Positions 1 to 6,499 of a stretch of DNA of 9,205 nucleotides are shown one piece after another. The translations under genes and the position numbers were made by a program. The stretch covers positions 1-9,205 of the forward strand of contig JBEBHE010000186.1 in NCBI GenBank assembly GCA_040081205.1, given 5' to 3'. The notes under the pieces were generated by a model. That model had not been told where the DNA came from and did no database searches. It saw nothing but the letters and a program-made list of their open reading frames with translations. Numbering within the stretch: position 1 is the stretch's first letter; each line of letters begins with the position of its first letter. The DNA comes from UBA5216 sp040081205. Its GTDB lineage: Bacteria; Pseudomonadota; Gammaproteobacteria; Burkholderiales; SG8-41.

Positions 1-834
1 CGCAATGAAAAGGGTGAAACAATTCCGATAGAAAAGCTCGTCATTCACAAGCCGGTGAAATGGACGGGACCGATTTTCGCGGAGCATCTGGCGTTTCTAA
101 AATCCATCAGTACGCGTACGCCGAAGATGACGGTGCCATCGCCGATTGTGCTGCATTTTATGGGCGGCAATGACGCGATCCTGCGCGAAGCCTATACCTC
201 GCTCGACTCGTTCTGGAGCGATGTGATCGAGGTGTATCGCAGCGAGTTCGCCGCTTTGTATAAGGCGGGGTGTACTTATCTGCAGGTAGATGAAACTTCT
301 CTGGTGAAATTCGGCGATCCTGAGATCCGGACGATCATCGAACGCCGCGGCGATGATTGGAAAAAGCTCGTCGAGACCTATGTCGATGTGATCAACGCCG
401 TGCTGTCCGCAGCGCCGCAGGGCATGACGGTGGGCATTCATGTGTGCCGCGGCAATCGCAAAGGTTTCTGGCAAGCGGATGCCGGTTACGAATTCATGGC
501 GGATCAGTTGTTCCGCCGGTTGAACGCAAAATTTTACTTCCTGGAATTCGATAGCCCTCGCGCCGGTCCGCTGGAGGCGCTGAAATTCGTACCCGACGAC
601 AAGACCGTCGTGCTCGGGCTGGTTACCACGAAGTCGCCGGTGCTCGAAGGCAAAGAAATGCTGATGCAGCGTGTCAAGGAAGCGTCGGCCTACGTCGCGA
701 TGGAGCGGCTCTGCCTCAGCCCGCAATGCGGGTTTTCCGGCAATGTCGGCAACACGGTAATGACCGCCGATGAGCAATTCGCCAAACTGCGTTTGGTGGT
801 TGAAACCGCAAGCGCGCTGTGGGGCGAGGTGTGA
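1..834 (+). CDS. MetE-like cobalamin-independent methionine synthase family protein, 5' end missing
   Basis: The reading frame is open from the first base, so the true start lies upstream; 277 residues are visible and roughly 60-100 N-terminal residues are probably missing compared with usual short MetE-like proteins. It matches the catalytic C-terminal TIM-barrel of cobalamin-independent methionine synthase, which uses zinc to activate a thiol for methyl transfer. The expected zinc ligands are present: His (439-441) and Cys (445-447) in HVCRGN, Glu (544-546) in LEFDS, and Cys (727-729) in SPQCGF. Family members of this short type lack the N-terminal half of E. coli MetE and are often not true methionine synthases; some relatives transfer alkyl groups to other thiols such as coenzyme M. 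The next gene, a Bug binding protein, overlaps the stop codon by 4 bp, which suggests a role in use of an imported compound rather than methionine synthesis; that is inference. A GTG at 55 is an internal codon, not a supported start. Confidence 0.85.
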   Translation, partial: RNEKGETIPIEKLVIHKPVKWTGPIFAEHLAFLKSISTRTPKMTVPSPIVLHFMGGNDAILREAYTSLDSFWSDVIEVYRSEFAALYKAGCTYLQVDETSLVKFGDPEIRTIIERRGDDWKKLVETYVDVINAVLSAAPQGMTVGIHVCRGNRKGFWQADAGYEFMADQLFRRLNAKFYFLEFDSPRAGPLEALKFVPDDKTVVLGLVTTKSPVLEGKEMLMQRVKEASAYVAMERLCLSPQCGFSGNVGNTVMTADEQFAKLRLVVETASALWGEV

Positions 835-1808
835 CGCGGTTACCGCCGGCTGTGCACGCCGTGTTCGTAGCGTGCGCGCTCGCACTGCCGGTTTCTGTTT
901 CGGCGCAGGACTATCCAACCAAGCCGATACGCATGATCATCCCGTTTCCGCCCGGCGGCGGCAGCGACGTGGCGGGCCGTGTGGTGGCAGCCGCGTTGAG
1001 CGAGCGCCTGGGCCGGCAGGTTATCGTTGATAACCGGCCCGGTGCCGGCGGCATCATAGGTACGGAACTTGCGGCGAATGCGGCGAAGGACGGCTACACC
1101 CTGTTGATGGTGTCGCTCGCGCATACGGTCAGTCCCTCGCTGCATGATCTGAAGGGACGCTACGATCCGGTCAAATCGTTCGCGCCGGTCGCCATCATTG
1201 CGGCAAGTCCGGTGGTGCTGGTCATCAATCCCGTGGTGCCCGTGCATTCGGTGGCGGACTTTGTCGCCCTCGCGAAGAAACAGCCGGGCAAACTTCAATA
1301 TGCGTCCGCCGGCATCGGCAGCGTGACCCATCTCGCAGGTGAATTGTTCAAGTACACGGCCAAGGTCGACATCCTGCATGTGCCGTTCAAGGGCGCCGGG
1401 CCCGCGACGCTTGATGTGGTCGCGGGGCACACCAACCTTCTTTTCGGCGGCCTGCTGGCAACTGTTCCGCATGTGCGGTCGGGCAGGCTGCGGGCGCTGG
1501 GCGTCGGTTCGCTCAAACGCAATCCGATTCTGCCGGAAGTTCCGTCGATTGCCGAAGCGGGTGTGCCGGGTTATGAAACCGTCAATTGGTTCGGGCTGGT
1601 CGCGCCGGTTGGTACGCCCGCAGCCATTTTGGAGCGTCTCTACCGGGAAGTCACCGCGGTGCAAAACCTGCCCGAGGTGCAAAAGCAGTTCGATGCCGAC
1701 GGTGCTACCGTGTTGCGAATGCGTCCGGCGGAGTTTCAGACCTATATGGTTGCGGACATGAACAAGTGGGAACGTGTGGTGAAAGAAGGCGGTATCAAAG
1801 CGCAATGA
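831..1808 (+). CDS. Bug/TctC-family periplasmic tricarboxylate-type substrate-binding protein (copy 1)
   Basis: This is an exported binding protein of the tripartite tricarboxylate transporter (Bug) family, 325 residues from the start chosen here, the usual family length. A signal peptide is visible: short basic N-terminus, hydrophobic stretch about residues 10-24, cleavage after SVSA (residue 25). Family landmarks follow in order: PFPPGGGSD (38-46), VDNRPGAGG, AAKDGYTL, SAGIGSVTHLAGELF, HVPFKGAGPA, and the C-terminal WERVVKEGGIKAQ. The PPGGG-x-D loop is the one that holds the ligand carboxylate through backbone and water contacts in known Bug structures. I chose GTG at 831 because it overlaps the upstream TGA as GTGA, typical of translational coupling; an in-frame GTG at 819 would add four residues and cannot be excluded. 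No TctA/TctB membrane genes are nearby. The ligand is unknown; family members bind carboxylates, aromatic acids, amino acids or nicotinate. Confidence 0.93.
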   Translation: MTRLPPAVHAVFVACALALPVSVSAQDYPTKPIRMIIPFPPGGGSDVAGRVVAAALSERLGRQVIVDNRPGAGGIIGTELAANAAKDGYTLLMVSLAHTVSPSLHDLKGRYDPVKSFAPVAIIAASPVVLVINPVVPVHSVADFVALAKKQPGKLQYASAGIGSVTHLAGELFKYTAKVDILHVPFKGAGPATLDVVAGHTNLLFGGLLATVPHVRSGRLRALGVGSLKRNPILPEVPSIAEAGVPGYETVNWFGLVAPVGTPAAILERLYREVTAVQNLPEVQKQFDADGATVLRMRPAEFQTYMVADMNKWERVVKEGGIKAQ

Positions 1809-1810
1809 TC

Positions 1811-1850
1811 CGGGACAATCGTCGTGTGCGACGATGCTGCTTTTTTCCCG
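1811..1850 (+). terminator. Terminator-like nested hairpin after Bug copy 1
   Basis: Two bases after the Bug stop codon is a perfect 7-bp stem, ATCGTCG (1818-1824) and CGACGAT (1829-1835), with a TGTG loop. Five bases later comes a run of six T (1841-1846). An outer 5-bp stem, CGGGA (1811-1815) with TCCCG (1846-1850), could close around it. The gap between stem and T-run is longer than in a textbook intrinsic terminator, so it may terminate only partly. It separates the MetE-like/Bug pair from the MmgE/PrpD gene. The rest of the 72-bp gap holds only that gene's ribosome binding site. Confidence 0.55.
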
Positions 1851-1880
1851 AACGACCTATCCATTTAAAGGGCCAATGTT

Positions 1881-3245
1881 GTGACTATCGTCGAACAACT
1901 CAGCACCTATGCCGCCGGTCTGCGCTACGAAGACCTGCCGCCGCAAGTCATTCAAACCGCCAAGCGCGTCATCATTGATTCCATTGGCTGCGCGCTCGGC
2001 GGCTACGGCAGCGCGCCGGAGAAAATAGCGCGTGATCTGGCGGACATGACCAGCAGCAAACAGCCGGCAACCGTGATGGTGAGCGGTGTGAAAACCAGTC
2101 CGGAACTGGCGACATTTGCCAACGGTGTGATGATCCGTTTTCTGGATTACAACGACGGCTACACCAGCACCGGCGAATCAGGACACCCCAGCGACAGCAT
2201 CGCAGCTGTGCTGACAGCCGCTGAAATCAACCAGCGCAGCGGCAAGGACGTGATTCTGGCCACGGTGCTGGCGTACGAAATGTTTTGCCGCATCTGTGAT
2301 GAGGTTGATTTGAAGCCGATTGGTTATGACCATGTAACCGTCGGAGGCATGGCGAGCACCATCGCCGCCGCCTGGCTGTTCGGATTGAAGGGCAAACCGT
2401 TCGAGCATTGTCTGCAACTCGGCATCGCGCCGAATAACGCGCTGTATCAAACGCGCATCGGCAATGTGTCGATGTGGAAGGGCTGCGCATATGCCAATGC
2501 CAGCCGCAATGCGGTTTTTGCAGCGATGCTGGCGTCGCGCGGCATGACCGGGCCGTCGCCGATCTTCGAAGGCGTGGGTGGCTACTTTAAAGCGGTGGCG
2601 CGCAAGACGTTTACGCTGGATACCCTTGGCGGCCAGAAAGGCGCGCCATTCAAGATCATGGAGTGCCTGATCAAGCGTTTTCCGCTGGGCCAGTACTCGC
2701 AAACCGTATGCGAGGCCGCGTTGCAGATGCGCGAGAAGGTGGCGTCGTCCGACGACATCGCAGAAATCCAGATTGAAACCGTGACCACTGCGATCGTGCT
2801 GATGGCCGACACGCCGGAGAAATGGGAGCCGCCGAACCGCGAGACGGCCGATCACAGCATGCCTTACACAGTGGCGGTGGCGCTGATTCATGGCGACGTG
2901 CAGGAAGAGCATTTTGACGATGCACATGTGTTCAACCCGGCGATACGTGCGCTGACGCGCAAGATAAAAATCAAGGCCTCCGCCGAAGCCGACAAACACA
3001 TGCCGCATGCCATGCGCTGTTACTTCAAACTCATCACCAGATCAGGCGAGACATTCAGCACGGTGGTTGATCATCATCGCGGGCATTTCAAGAATCCGAT
3101 GAACGACGCCGAGATAGAAAAGAAATTTCGCACGCTGGCGAAAAAGGTATTGCCGGATGCGAAGATAGATACGATGCTCGCGCGCTTGTGGAAATTAGAA
3201 GACATTGCGGATGCAGGCGAGATTCCGCGATTGACGGTGGTGTAG
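1881..3245 (+). CDS. MmgE/PrpD family protein (2-methylcitrate dehydratase / cis-aconitate decarboxylase fold)
   Basis: A 454-residue cytoplasmic protein of the MmgE/PrpD family, which includes 2-methylcitrate dehydratase, cis-aconitate decarboxylase and iminodisuccinate epimerase, all acting on small polycarboxylic acids. Landmarks: DSIGCALGG (33-41), NGVMIRFLDYNDG (81-93) followed by GHPSDS with His102, MWKGCAYANASRNA in the middle, KRFPLGQYSQT (265-275), DHSMPYTVAVAL, and DDAHVFNPAIRAL. The Asp92/His102 spacing matches active-site residues of the decarboxylase as I recall them. At Tyr272 E. coli PrpD has His in the aligned FHSQT stretch, so the reaction may differ from methylcitrate dehydration. 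GTG at 1881 is the first start after an in-frame TAA at 1866-1868, with AAAGGG at 1867-1872 as ribosome binding site. The stop codon lies inside the following REP-like repeat. A Bug protein follows, suggesting an imported acid as substrate; the exact substrate cannot be assigned. Confidence 0.92.
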   Translation: MTIVEQLSTYAAGLRYEDLPPQVIQTAKRVIIDSIGCALGGYGSAPEKIARDLADMTSSKQPATVMVSGVKTSPELATFANGVMIRFLDYNDGYTSTGESGHPSDSIAAVLTAAEINQRSGKDVILATVLAYEMFCRICDEVDLKPIGYDHVTVGGMASTIAAAWLFGLKGKPFEHCLQLGIAPNNALYQTRIGNVSMWKGCAYANASRNAVFAAMLASRGMTGPSPIFEGVGGYFKAVARKTFTLDTLGGQKGAPFKIMECLIKRFPLGQYSQTVCEAALQMREKVASSDDIAEIQIETVTTAIVLMADTPEKWEPPNRETADHSMPYTVAVALIHGDVQEEHFDDAHVFNPAIRALTRKIKIKASAEADKHMPHAMRCYFKLITRSGETFSTVVDHHRGHFKNPMNDAEIEKKFRTLAKKVLPDAKIDTMLARLWKLEDIADAGEIPRLTVV

Positions 3246-3321
3246 GTCGGAACGCGCAGCGGTTCCGACAAGTGGTGGAATTATGCGCAAATCGTCGGAA
3301 CCGCTGCGCGTTCCGACCTAC
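3242..3321. repeat. REPIN: two inverted REP-like palindromes
   Basis: Two 28-base arms, 3242-3269 and 3294-3321, are exact reverse complements separated by 24 bases. Each arm starts (read outward to inward) with the tetranucleotide GTAG and is itself a hairpin: GTCGGAAC (3246-3253) pairs with GTTCCGAC (3262-3269), and the intervening GCGCAGCG can form a small CG/CG extension around CAG with one bulged G. GTAG followed by a bulged palindrome is the hallmark of REP elements mobilised by RAYT transposases, and an inverted pair is a REPIN/BIME. Bases 3243-3245 of the left arm are the TAG stop of the MmgE/PrpD gene. In RNA the whole unit can fold into one 28-bp stem or two smaller hairpins, lying 18 bases before the next start codon. 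There is no T-run, so it is not a canonical terminator, though it may affect readthrough or mRNA decay. No RAYT gene and no second copy is in the window. Confidence 0.85.
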
Positions 3322-3330
3322 GGTGTTGCT

Positions 3331-3334
3331 GGAG
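3331..3334 (+). promoter_or_regulatory. Ribosome binding site of Bug copy 2
   Basis: GGAG lies 5 bases before the ATG at 3340. It fixes the start there, rather than at the in-frame ATG at 3283, which would translate part of the REPIN arm ahead of the signal peptide. Confidence 0.75.
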
Positions 3335-3339
3335 AATGT

Positions 3340-4317
3340 ATGAATGTAAGTATATGTTTTAAAACACTAGTTTTAACATCTGCTATGGTGGCTGCAACGC
3401 CTGCGCAAGCCGCCGATCCGGCATACCCCACACGCCCGATCCGCCTGCTCGTGCCTTTCGCGCCCGGCGGTGGGTCGGACACCACCGCACGCATCCTCAC
3501 GCCCAAGCTGCACGAAGCGATGGGTCAGGCATGGGTGGTCGATAACCGCGGCGGCGCAGCCGGTAATCTTGCCGCCGAAATTGTCGCCAAGGCAAATCCC
3601 GATGGCTACACGCTTTTCCTCGGATTCAATACGGTGCTTACGGTGAATCCTACTTTGTATAAGCTGGGTTTCAGCATGGAAAAAGATCTGGCGCCGGTGA
3701 CGCTGCTTGCCACAGCGCAGTACATCATGGTGCTGCATCAAAGTGTGCCGGCGAATAATCTTAAAGAGTTCATTGCGGTGGCGAAGCAGAAGCCGGGCAC
3801 GTTTAATTTTTCATCGGGCGGCGCGGGCACGCCCTTGCATCTGGCAGCGGAATTGTTCAGCAAGCGCGCCGGCATCAAGATGACGCACATCGCTTACAAG
3901 GGCGGTAGTCCGGCAGCGGCGGCGCTGCTCGGCGGTGAGGTGCAGGTGCTGTTTGGCAGCATTGCGGCGTCGATGCCGCACGTGAAAAGCGGCAGGCTGA
4001 AAGCATTTGCGACTACCGGACTTCGCCGCTCCAAAGTCGCGCCGGATCTGCTGACGATGGCCGAGCAGGGCTTTCCTGGATTCGATGTGCAGTCGTGGTA
4101 CGCGTTTCTGGCGCCAGCGAACACCCCCGCGACTATTGTTCGCCGCCTTCGCGACGAATCGCTGAAGGTGATTGCCATGCCCGACGTGCAGCAGTCGTTG
4201 TCGCGTCAGGGACTGGAGCCGGAAACCAGCACGCCGCAGGAACTCGCCGCGCGCATCAAAAGTGAAACCACGACGTGGGCGCAGGTGATCAAGGAAGCCG
4301 GCATCAAAGGCGAGTGA
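3340..4317 (+). CDS. Bug/TctC-family periplasmic substrate-binding protein (copy 2)
   Basis: A 325-residue exported binding protein of the Bug family. The signal peptide has Lys8, a hydrophobic core about residues 9-20 and a likely cut after AQA (24). The carboxylate loop reads PFAPGGGSD (39-47), followed by VDNRGGAAGNLAAEIV, GYTLFLGFNTVLTVNPTLY, SSGGAGTPLHLAAELF, HIAYKGGSPAAAALLGGEVQ, and the C-terminal WAQVIKEAGIKGE. VDNRGG replaces the usual VDNRPG. The first codons (ATGAATGTAAGTATATGT and on to about 3385) are AT-rich with rare ATA, TTA and CTA-type codons, unlike the GC-rich remainder. It lies downstream of the MmgE/PrpD gene across the REPIN and 28 bp upstream of the propeller gene, so all three may share a transcript. 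Ligand unknown; family and neighbour point to an organic acid. Confidence 0.93.
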   Translation: MNVSICFKTLVLTSAMVAATPAQAADPAYPTRPIRLLVPFAPGGGSDTTARILTPKLHEAMGQAWVVDNRGGAAGNLAAEIVAKANPDGYTLFLGFNTVLTVNPTLYKLGFSMEKDLAPVTLLATAQYIMVLHQSVPANNLKEFIAVAKQKPGTFNFSSGGAGTPLHLAAELFSKRAGIKMTHIAYKGGSPAAAALLGGEVQVLFGSIAASMPHVKSGRLKAFATTGLRRSKVAPDLLTMAEQGFPGFDVQSWYAFLAPANTPATIVRRLRDESLKVIAMPDVQQSLSRQGLEPETSTPQELAARIKSETTTWAQVIKEAGIKGE

Positions 4318-4333
4318 ATCACAATAACGTGCA

Positions 4334-4338
4334 GGGGG
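4334..4338 (+). promoter_or_regulatory. Ribosome binding site of the BNR propeller gene
   Basis: A GGGGG run 7 bases before the GTG at 4346 supports that non-ATG start. The 28-bp gap after the Bug gene holds nothing else. Confidence 0.5.
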
Positions 4339-4345
4339 TACAGCA

Positions 4346-5392
4346 GTGAAAATCAGAACCTATGTAGGCAGCGACGGACATTCGGTGTGGTTCAGCGACG
4401 ATCTTGGCGCAACATGGGTGCGGCCGAACAGTTTGTCGGGGCTGTATCTTGAAGTCGCGGTGCGCGGATTCGCCAGTCACGCCAGCGATGCGTGCACTTT
4501 GCTCGCGGCGACCAGCCACGGACTGATGCGCTGGAATGAATACGATGCGTTGTGGAGCAAAACGTCGTTCCCCGGCAAAGATGTCTGGGCGGTAGCGCAA
4601 TCCGAAAAAGCGCCCGATGTGATTTTTGCGGGCACCTGTCCGGCATCGGTCTATCGGTCACAGGATCGCGGCGCGACGTGGCAGCGATGCCATCTGCCAG
4701 ACCTCGCGCAGTTCTCCGATATCAACAAAGGTCCGACACGCGTTACGCAGATATTGTTTGATCCGATGGACGATAAAACGATCTGGATCACCGTGGAAAT
4801 CGGCGGCATCTATCGCAGCACCGACGGCGGCGAGACGTGGGTGTTGCTGTCGAAGGGGCTGGTGTCGGCGGATATCCACGGCATTCTTGCCACCCGGGAT
4901 GCAACGGGAAAACGCCTGATGATGGCGACCACCAATCGCGGCCTGCATTACAGCCATGACAGGGGAGACACCTGGGAATTCGTGCCACTCGATTCACCCT
5001 GGCAATACACGCGCGGCGTGCAACTGCGCGCGGATGGCTTTAAGCGGATTTTTCTGACTAATGGCGATTGGCCGCCAGGATCAACCGGGCGCTTGCTGGT
5101 GAGTGATGATGTCGGGCAAAGCTGGCAGGAAAAAACACTGCCGGCGGACCTGAACAGCACGGTGTGGTGTTTGAGCATGAACGCAGCTAACCCAAAGCTG
5201 ATTTACGTGGTGACCAATTTAGGCCAACTCTTTATCAGTGAGGACGGCGGCGACCATTGGAAAAAAATCCGCCGTGAATTCGGCAGCGTGCGTAGTGTGC
5301 ACTGGCGACTGGTGCCGGATGATGTACCGGTGATCGAACAAAAGCGCAGCAGTATTTCGCTGTCTTCCGACAAGGTGGTCAAGGCAGCTTAG
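4346..5392 (+). CDS. BNR/Asp-box beta-propeller protein (sialidase or YCF48-like fold), cytoplasmic
   Basis: A 348-residue protein built from repeats. Six clear Asp boxes of the form S-x-D-x-G-x-x-W begin at residues 17 (SDDLGATW), 105 (SQDRGATW), 158 (STDGGETW), 203 (SHDRGDTW), 253 (SDDVGQSW) and 298 (SEDGGDHW). A degenerate box, WNEYDALW, sits at 63-70, exactly where the 42-53-residue period predicts, giving seven repeats and probably a seven-bladed propeller. Asp boxes are structural turns and do not prove sialidase activity; the Arg triad, Tyr and Glu of sialidases are not recognisable to me. There is no signal peptide or membrane segment, unlike most secreted sialidases. Similar proteins are often labelled glycosyl hydrolase, YCF48-like or WD40/YVTN repeat-like. 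Placed 28 bp after a Bug gene in the same direction, it is probably co-transcribed. Its function is unknown; a lactonase-like hydrolase or a scaffold role are both possible. Confidence 0.85.
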   Translation: MKIRTYVGSDGHSVWFSDDLGATWVRPNSLSGLYLEVAVRGFASHASDACTLLAATSHGLMRWNEYDALWSKTSFPGKDVWAVAQSEKAPDVIFAGTCPASVYRSQDRGATWQRCHLPDLAQFSDINKGPTRVTQILFDPMDDKTIWITVEIGGIYRSTDGGETWVLLSKGLVSADIHGILATRDATGKRLMMATTNRGLHYSHDRGDTWEFVPLDSPWQYTRGVQLRADGFKRIFLTNGDWPPGSTGRLLVSDDVGQSWQEKTLPADLNSTVWCLSMNAANPKLIYVVTNLGQLFISEDGGDHWKKIRREFGSVRSVHWRLVPDDVPVIEQKRSSISLSSDKVVKAA

Positions 5393-5394
5393 AC

Positions 5395-5431
5395 CCAAGC
5401 GACGTTCGTCCTCGGCGGGGTGCCGCCTTGG
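5395..5431. terminator. Possible shared hairpin between convergent genes
   Basis: The 45-bp gap between the converging propeller and Bug genes can fold: GGCGG (5414-5418) with CCGCC (5423-5427) around GGTG, and alternatively or additionally CCAAG (5395-5399) with CTTGG (5427-5431). No T-run follows on either strand, so any terminator role is weakly supported; position between convergent genes is the main argument. Confidence 0.35.
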
Positions 5432-5437
5432 CGCGCG

Positions 5438-6427
5438 TTAGTCCGCCTTGATGCTTGCGTCCTTGATCACGCGCGCCCACTTGGCCGACTCGGCTTTCAT
5501 GAACGCGCCAAACGCCTTTGGATTGCTATCCACCGGATCGGTGCCTTGCGCGATGAGTTTTTCGCGCAGTTCCGGAATGTTCATGGCCTTTACGATTTCT
5601 TTGTGCAGGCGTTCGATGGCGTAAGCCGGCGTGCCGGTGGGTGCGACGATGCCGTACCAGTTGACGACTTCAAAGCCTTTCAGTGTTTCGTTCGCGGCGG
5701 GTACGTCGGGCAAAAACGACAGGCGTTTTGGCCCGGTGGTGGCAACGGCGCGCACACGGCCGGCTTTGACGTGCTGCAGGCCGATGGGTACTGCGTCAAA
5801 GCCAAACTGAACCTGGCCGCCGATCAGATCATTGAATCCCGGCGCGCTGCCCTTGTAAGGCACGTGGATGGCCTTGATGCCTGCCAGGTTGTTGAGCAAT
5901 TCACTGGCCAGATGCGGCAGGCCGCCGTTGCCCGATGAGTAATAGTTGACTTTGCCGGCGTTGGCTTTGACGTGCGCGATCAGTTCGTCCAGCGATTTAG
6001 CGGGGACTTTCGGATTGACGTAAACCAGGAACGGTACGGACGACGTCTGCATCACCGGTAAAAAATCGCGCTCGATGTTGAACGGCAGCTTCGTCACCAA
6101 CACCGGATTCACACTGAGATTGCCCGTGGTGCCGATAAAAACCGTATGACCGTCGGGCGCCGCTTTGGCGACAATTTCCGTGGCGAGGATGCCGTTGGCA
6201 CCAGGACGATTATCGACCACAACTTGCTGACCGAAACTGTCGGTGAGTTTTACCGCCAGCAATCGTGCCACGACGTCGATGCCGCCGCCGGGCGGGAAGC
6301 CGACCACGATACGCAGCGGGCGTTGCGGCCACACCGATACGGATCCCGGCGACGCGGATTGGGCGCAAGCGTTTGCGGTGAATGCCAGCAGAATGGCTGG
6401 CACGCTGGTCAGAATTATTGGCTTCAT
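5438..6427 (-). CDS. Bug/TctC-family periplasmic substrate-binding protein (copy 3)
   Basis: A 329-residue exported binding protein on the minus strand, the only gene in that orientation. The signal peptide runs MKPIILTSVPAILLAF..., with a likely cut after ACA (22); Cys21 lacks a convincing lipobox, so a lipoprotein is unlikely. A short Ser/Gly linker precedes the fold. Landmarks: GFPPGGGID (43-51), VVDNRPGANGILATEIV, AAPDGHTVFIGTTG, YSSGNGGLPHLASELL, HVPYKGSAPGFNDLIGGQVQ, and the C-terminal WARVIKDASIKAD. The carboxylate loop is canonical. ATG at 6427 is followed by an intact signal sequence; only a weak GAGA lies upstream. It faces away from the racemase-family gene across a 72-bp gap and has no enzyme gene on its own strand here. 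Ligand unknown. Confidence 0.93.
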   Translation of the reverse strand: MKPIILTSVPAILLAFTANACAQSASPGSVSVWPQRPLRIVVGFPPGGGIDVVARLLAVKLTDSFGQQVVVDNRPGANGILATEIVAKAAPDGHTVFIGTTGNLSVNPVLVTKLPFNIERDFLPVMQTSSVPFLVYVNPKVPAKSLDELIAHVKANAGKVNYYSSGNGGLPHLASELLNNLAGIKAIHVPYKGSAPGFNDLIGGQVQFGFDAVPIGLQHVKAGRVRAVATTGPKRLSFLPDVPAANETLKGFEVVNWYGIVAPTGTPAYAIERLHKEIVKAMNIPELREKLIAQGTDPVDSNPKAFGAFMKAESAKWARVIKDASIKAD

Positions 6428-6499
6428 CGACTGTTCTCGTCTTGAGTTTCACAGTAGGATAACATGTTGACATTCGTCATCCTGATCGCGGGAGTTCAA
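6428..6499. promoter_or_regulatory. Divergent intergenic region between Bug copy 3 and the racemase-family gene
   Basis: These 72 bases must carry the 5' signals for two divergent genes. Visible elements are an 8-bp palindrome AACATGTT (6461-6468), an adjoining inverted repeat TGAC-ATTC-GTCA (6468-6479) and a TTGACA at 6467-6472. No -10 box at a suitable distance follows TTGACA on the plus strand. On the minus strand TATCCT (6456-6461) is a possible -10 without a good -35. The palindromes could be an operator shared by both genes, which is inference only. Confidence 0.35.
6491..6494 (+). promoter_or_regulatory. Ribosome binding site of the racemase-family gene
   Basis: GGAG lies 5 bases before the ATG at 6500 and decides against the in-frame ATG at 6464, which would add twelve hydrophobic residues not seen in this cytoplasmic family. 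Confidence 0.7.

Noticed and set aside
97..918. Minus-strand open frame of 273 codons opposite the MetE-like gene
   Set aside because: The plus strand carries all zinc-ligand motifs in frame; the minus frame is compositionally biased and spans two plus-strand genes.
840..1805. Long minus-strand open frame of 321 codons opposite Bug copy 1
   Set aside because: It is His/Arg-rich, has no recognisable family and lies opposite a clear Bug gene; a coding shadow of GC-rich sequence.
3074..3271. Small minus-strand frame starting inside the left REPIN arm
   Set aside because: It shares the peptide SEPLRVPTY with the plus-strand frame of the right arm only because the arms are inverted copies; it is otherwise opposite the MmgE/PrpD gene.
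3242..3321. REPIN read as a CRISPR repeat or an ordinary intrinsic terminator
   Set aside because: Only two copies, inverted rather than direct, so not CRISPR; no T-run follows on either strand, so not a canonical terminator.
3283..3339. Upstream in-frame ATG extending Bug copy 2 by 19 residues
   Set aside because: The extension translates the right REPIN arm, has no ribosome binding site and would sit before a complete signal peptide; ATG 3340 has GGAG at the right distance.
6467..6472. TTGACA as a -35 box for the racemase-family gene
   Set aside because: No -10-like hexamer lies 15-19 bases downstream, and that position would overlap the ribosome binding site, so a promoter here is not supported.
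6464..6499. Upstream in-frame ATG extending the racemase-family protein by 12 residues
   Set aside because: ATG 6500 has GGAG 5 bases upstream and the protein from there begins as the family does; the extension would use up the divergent control region.
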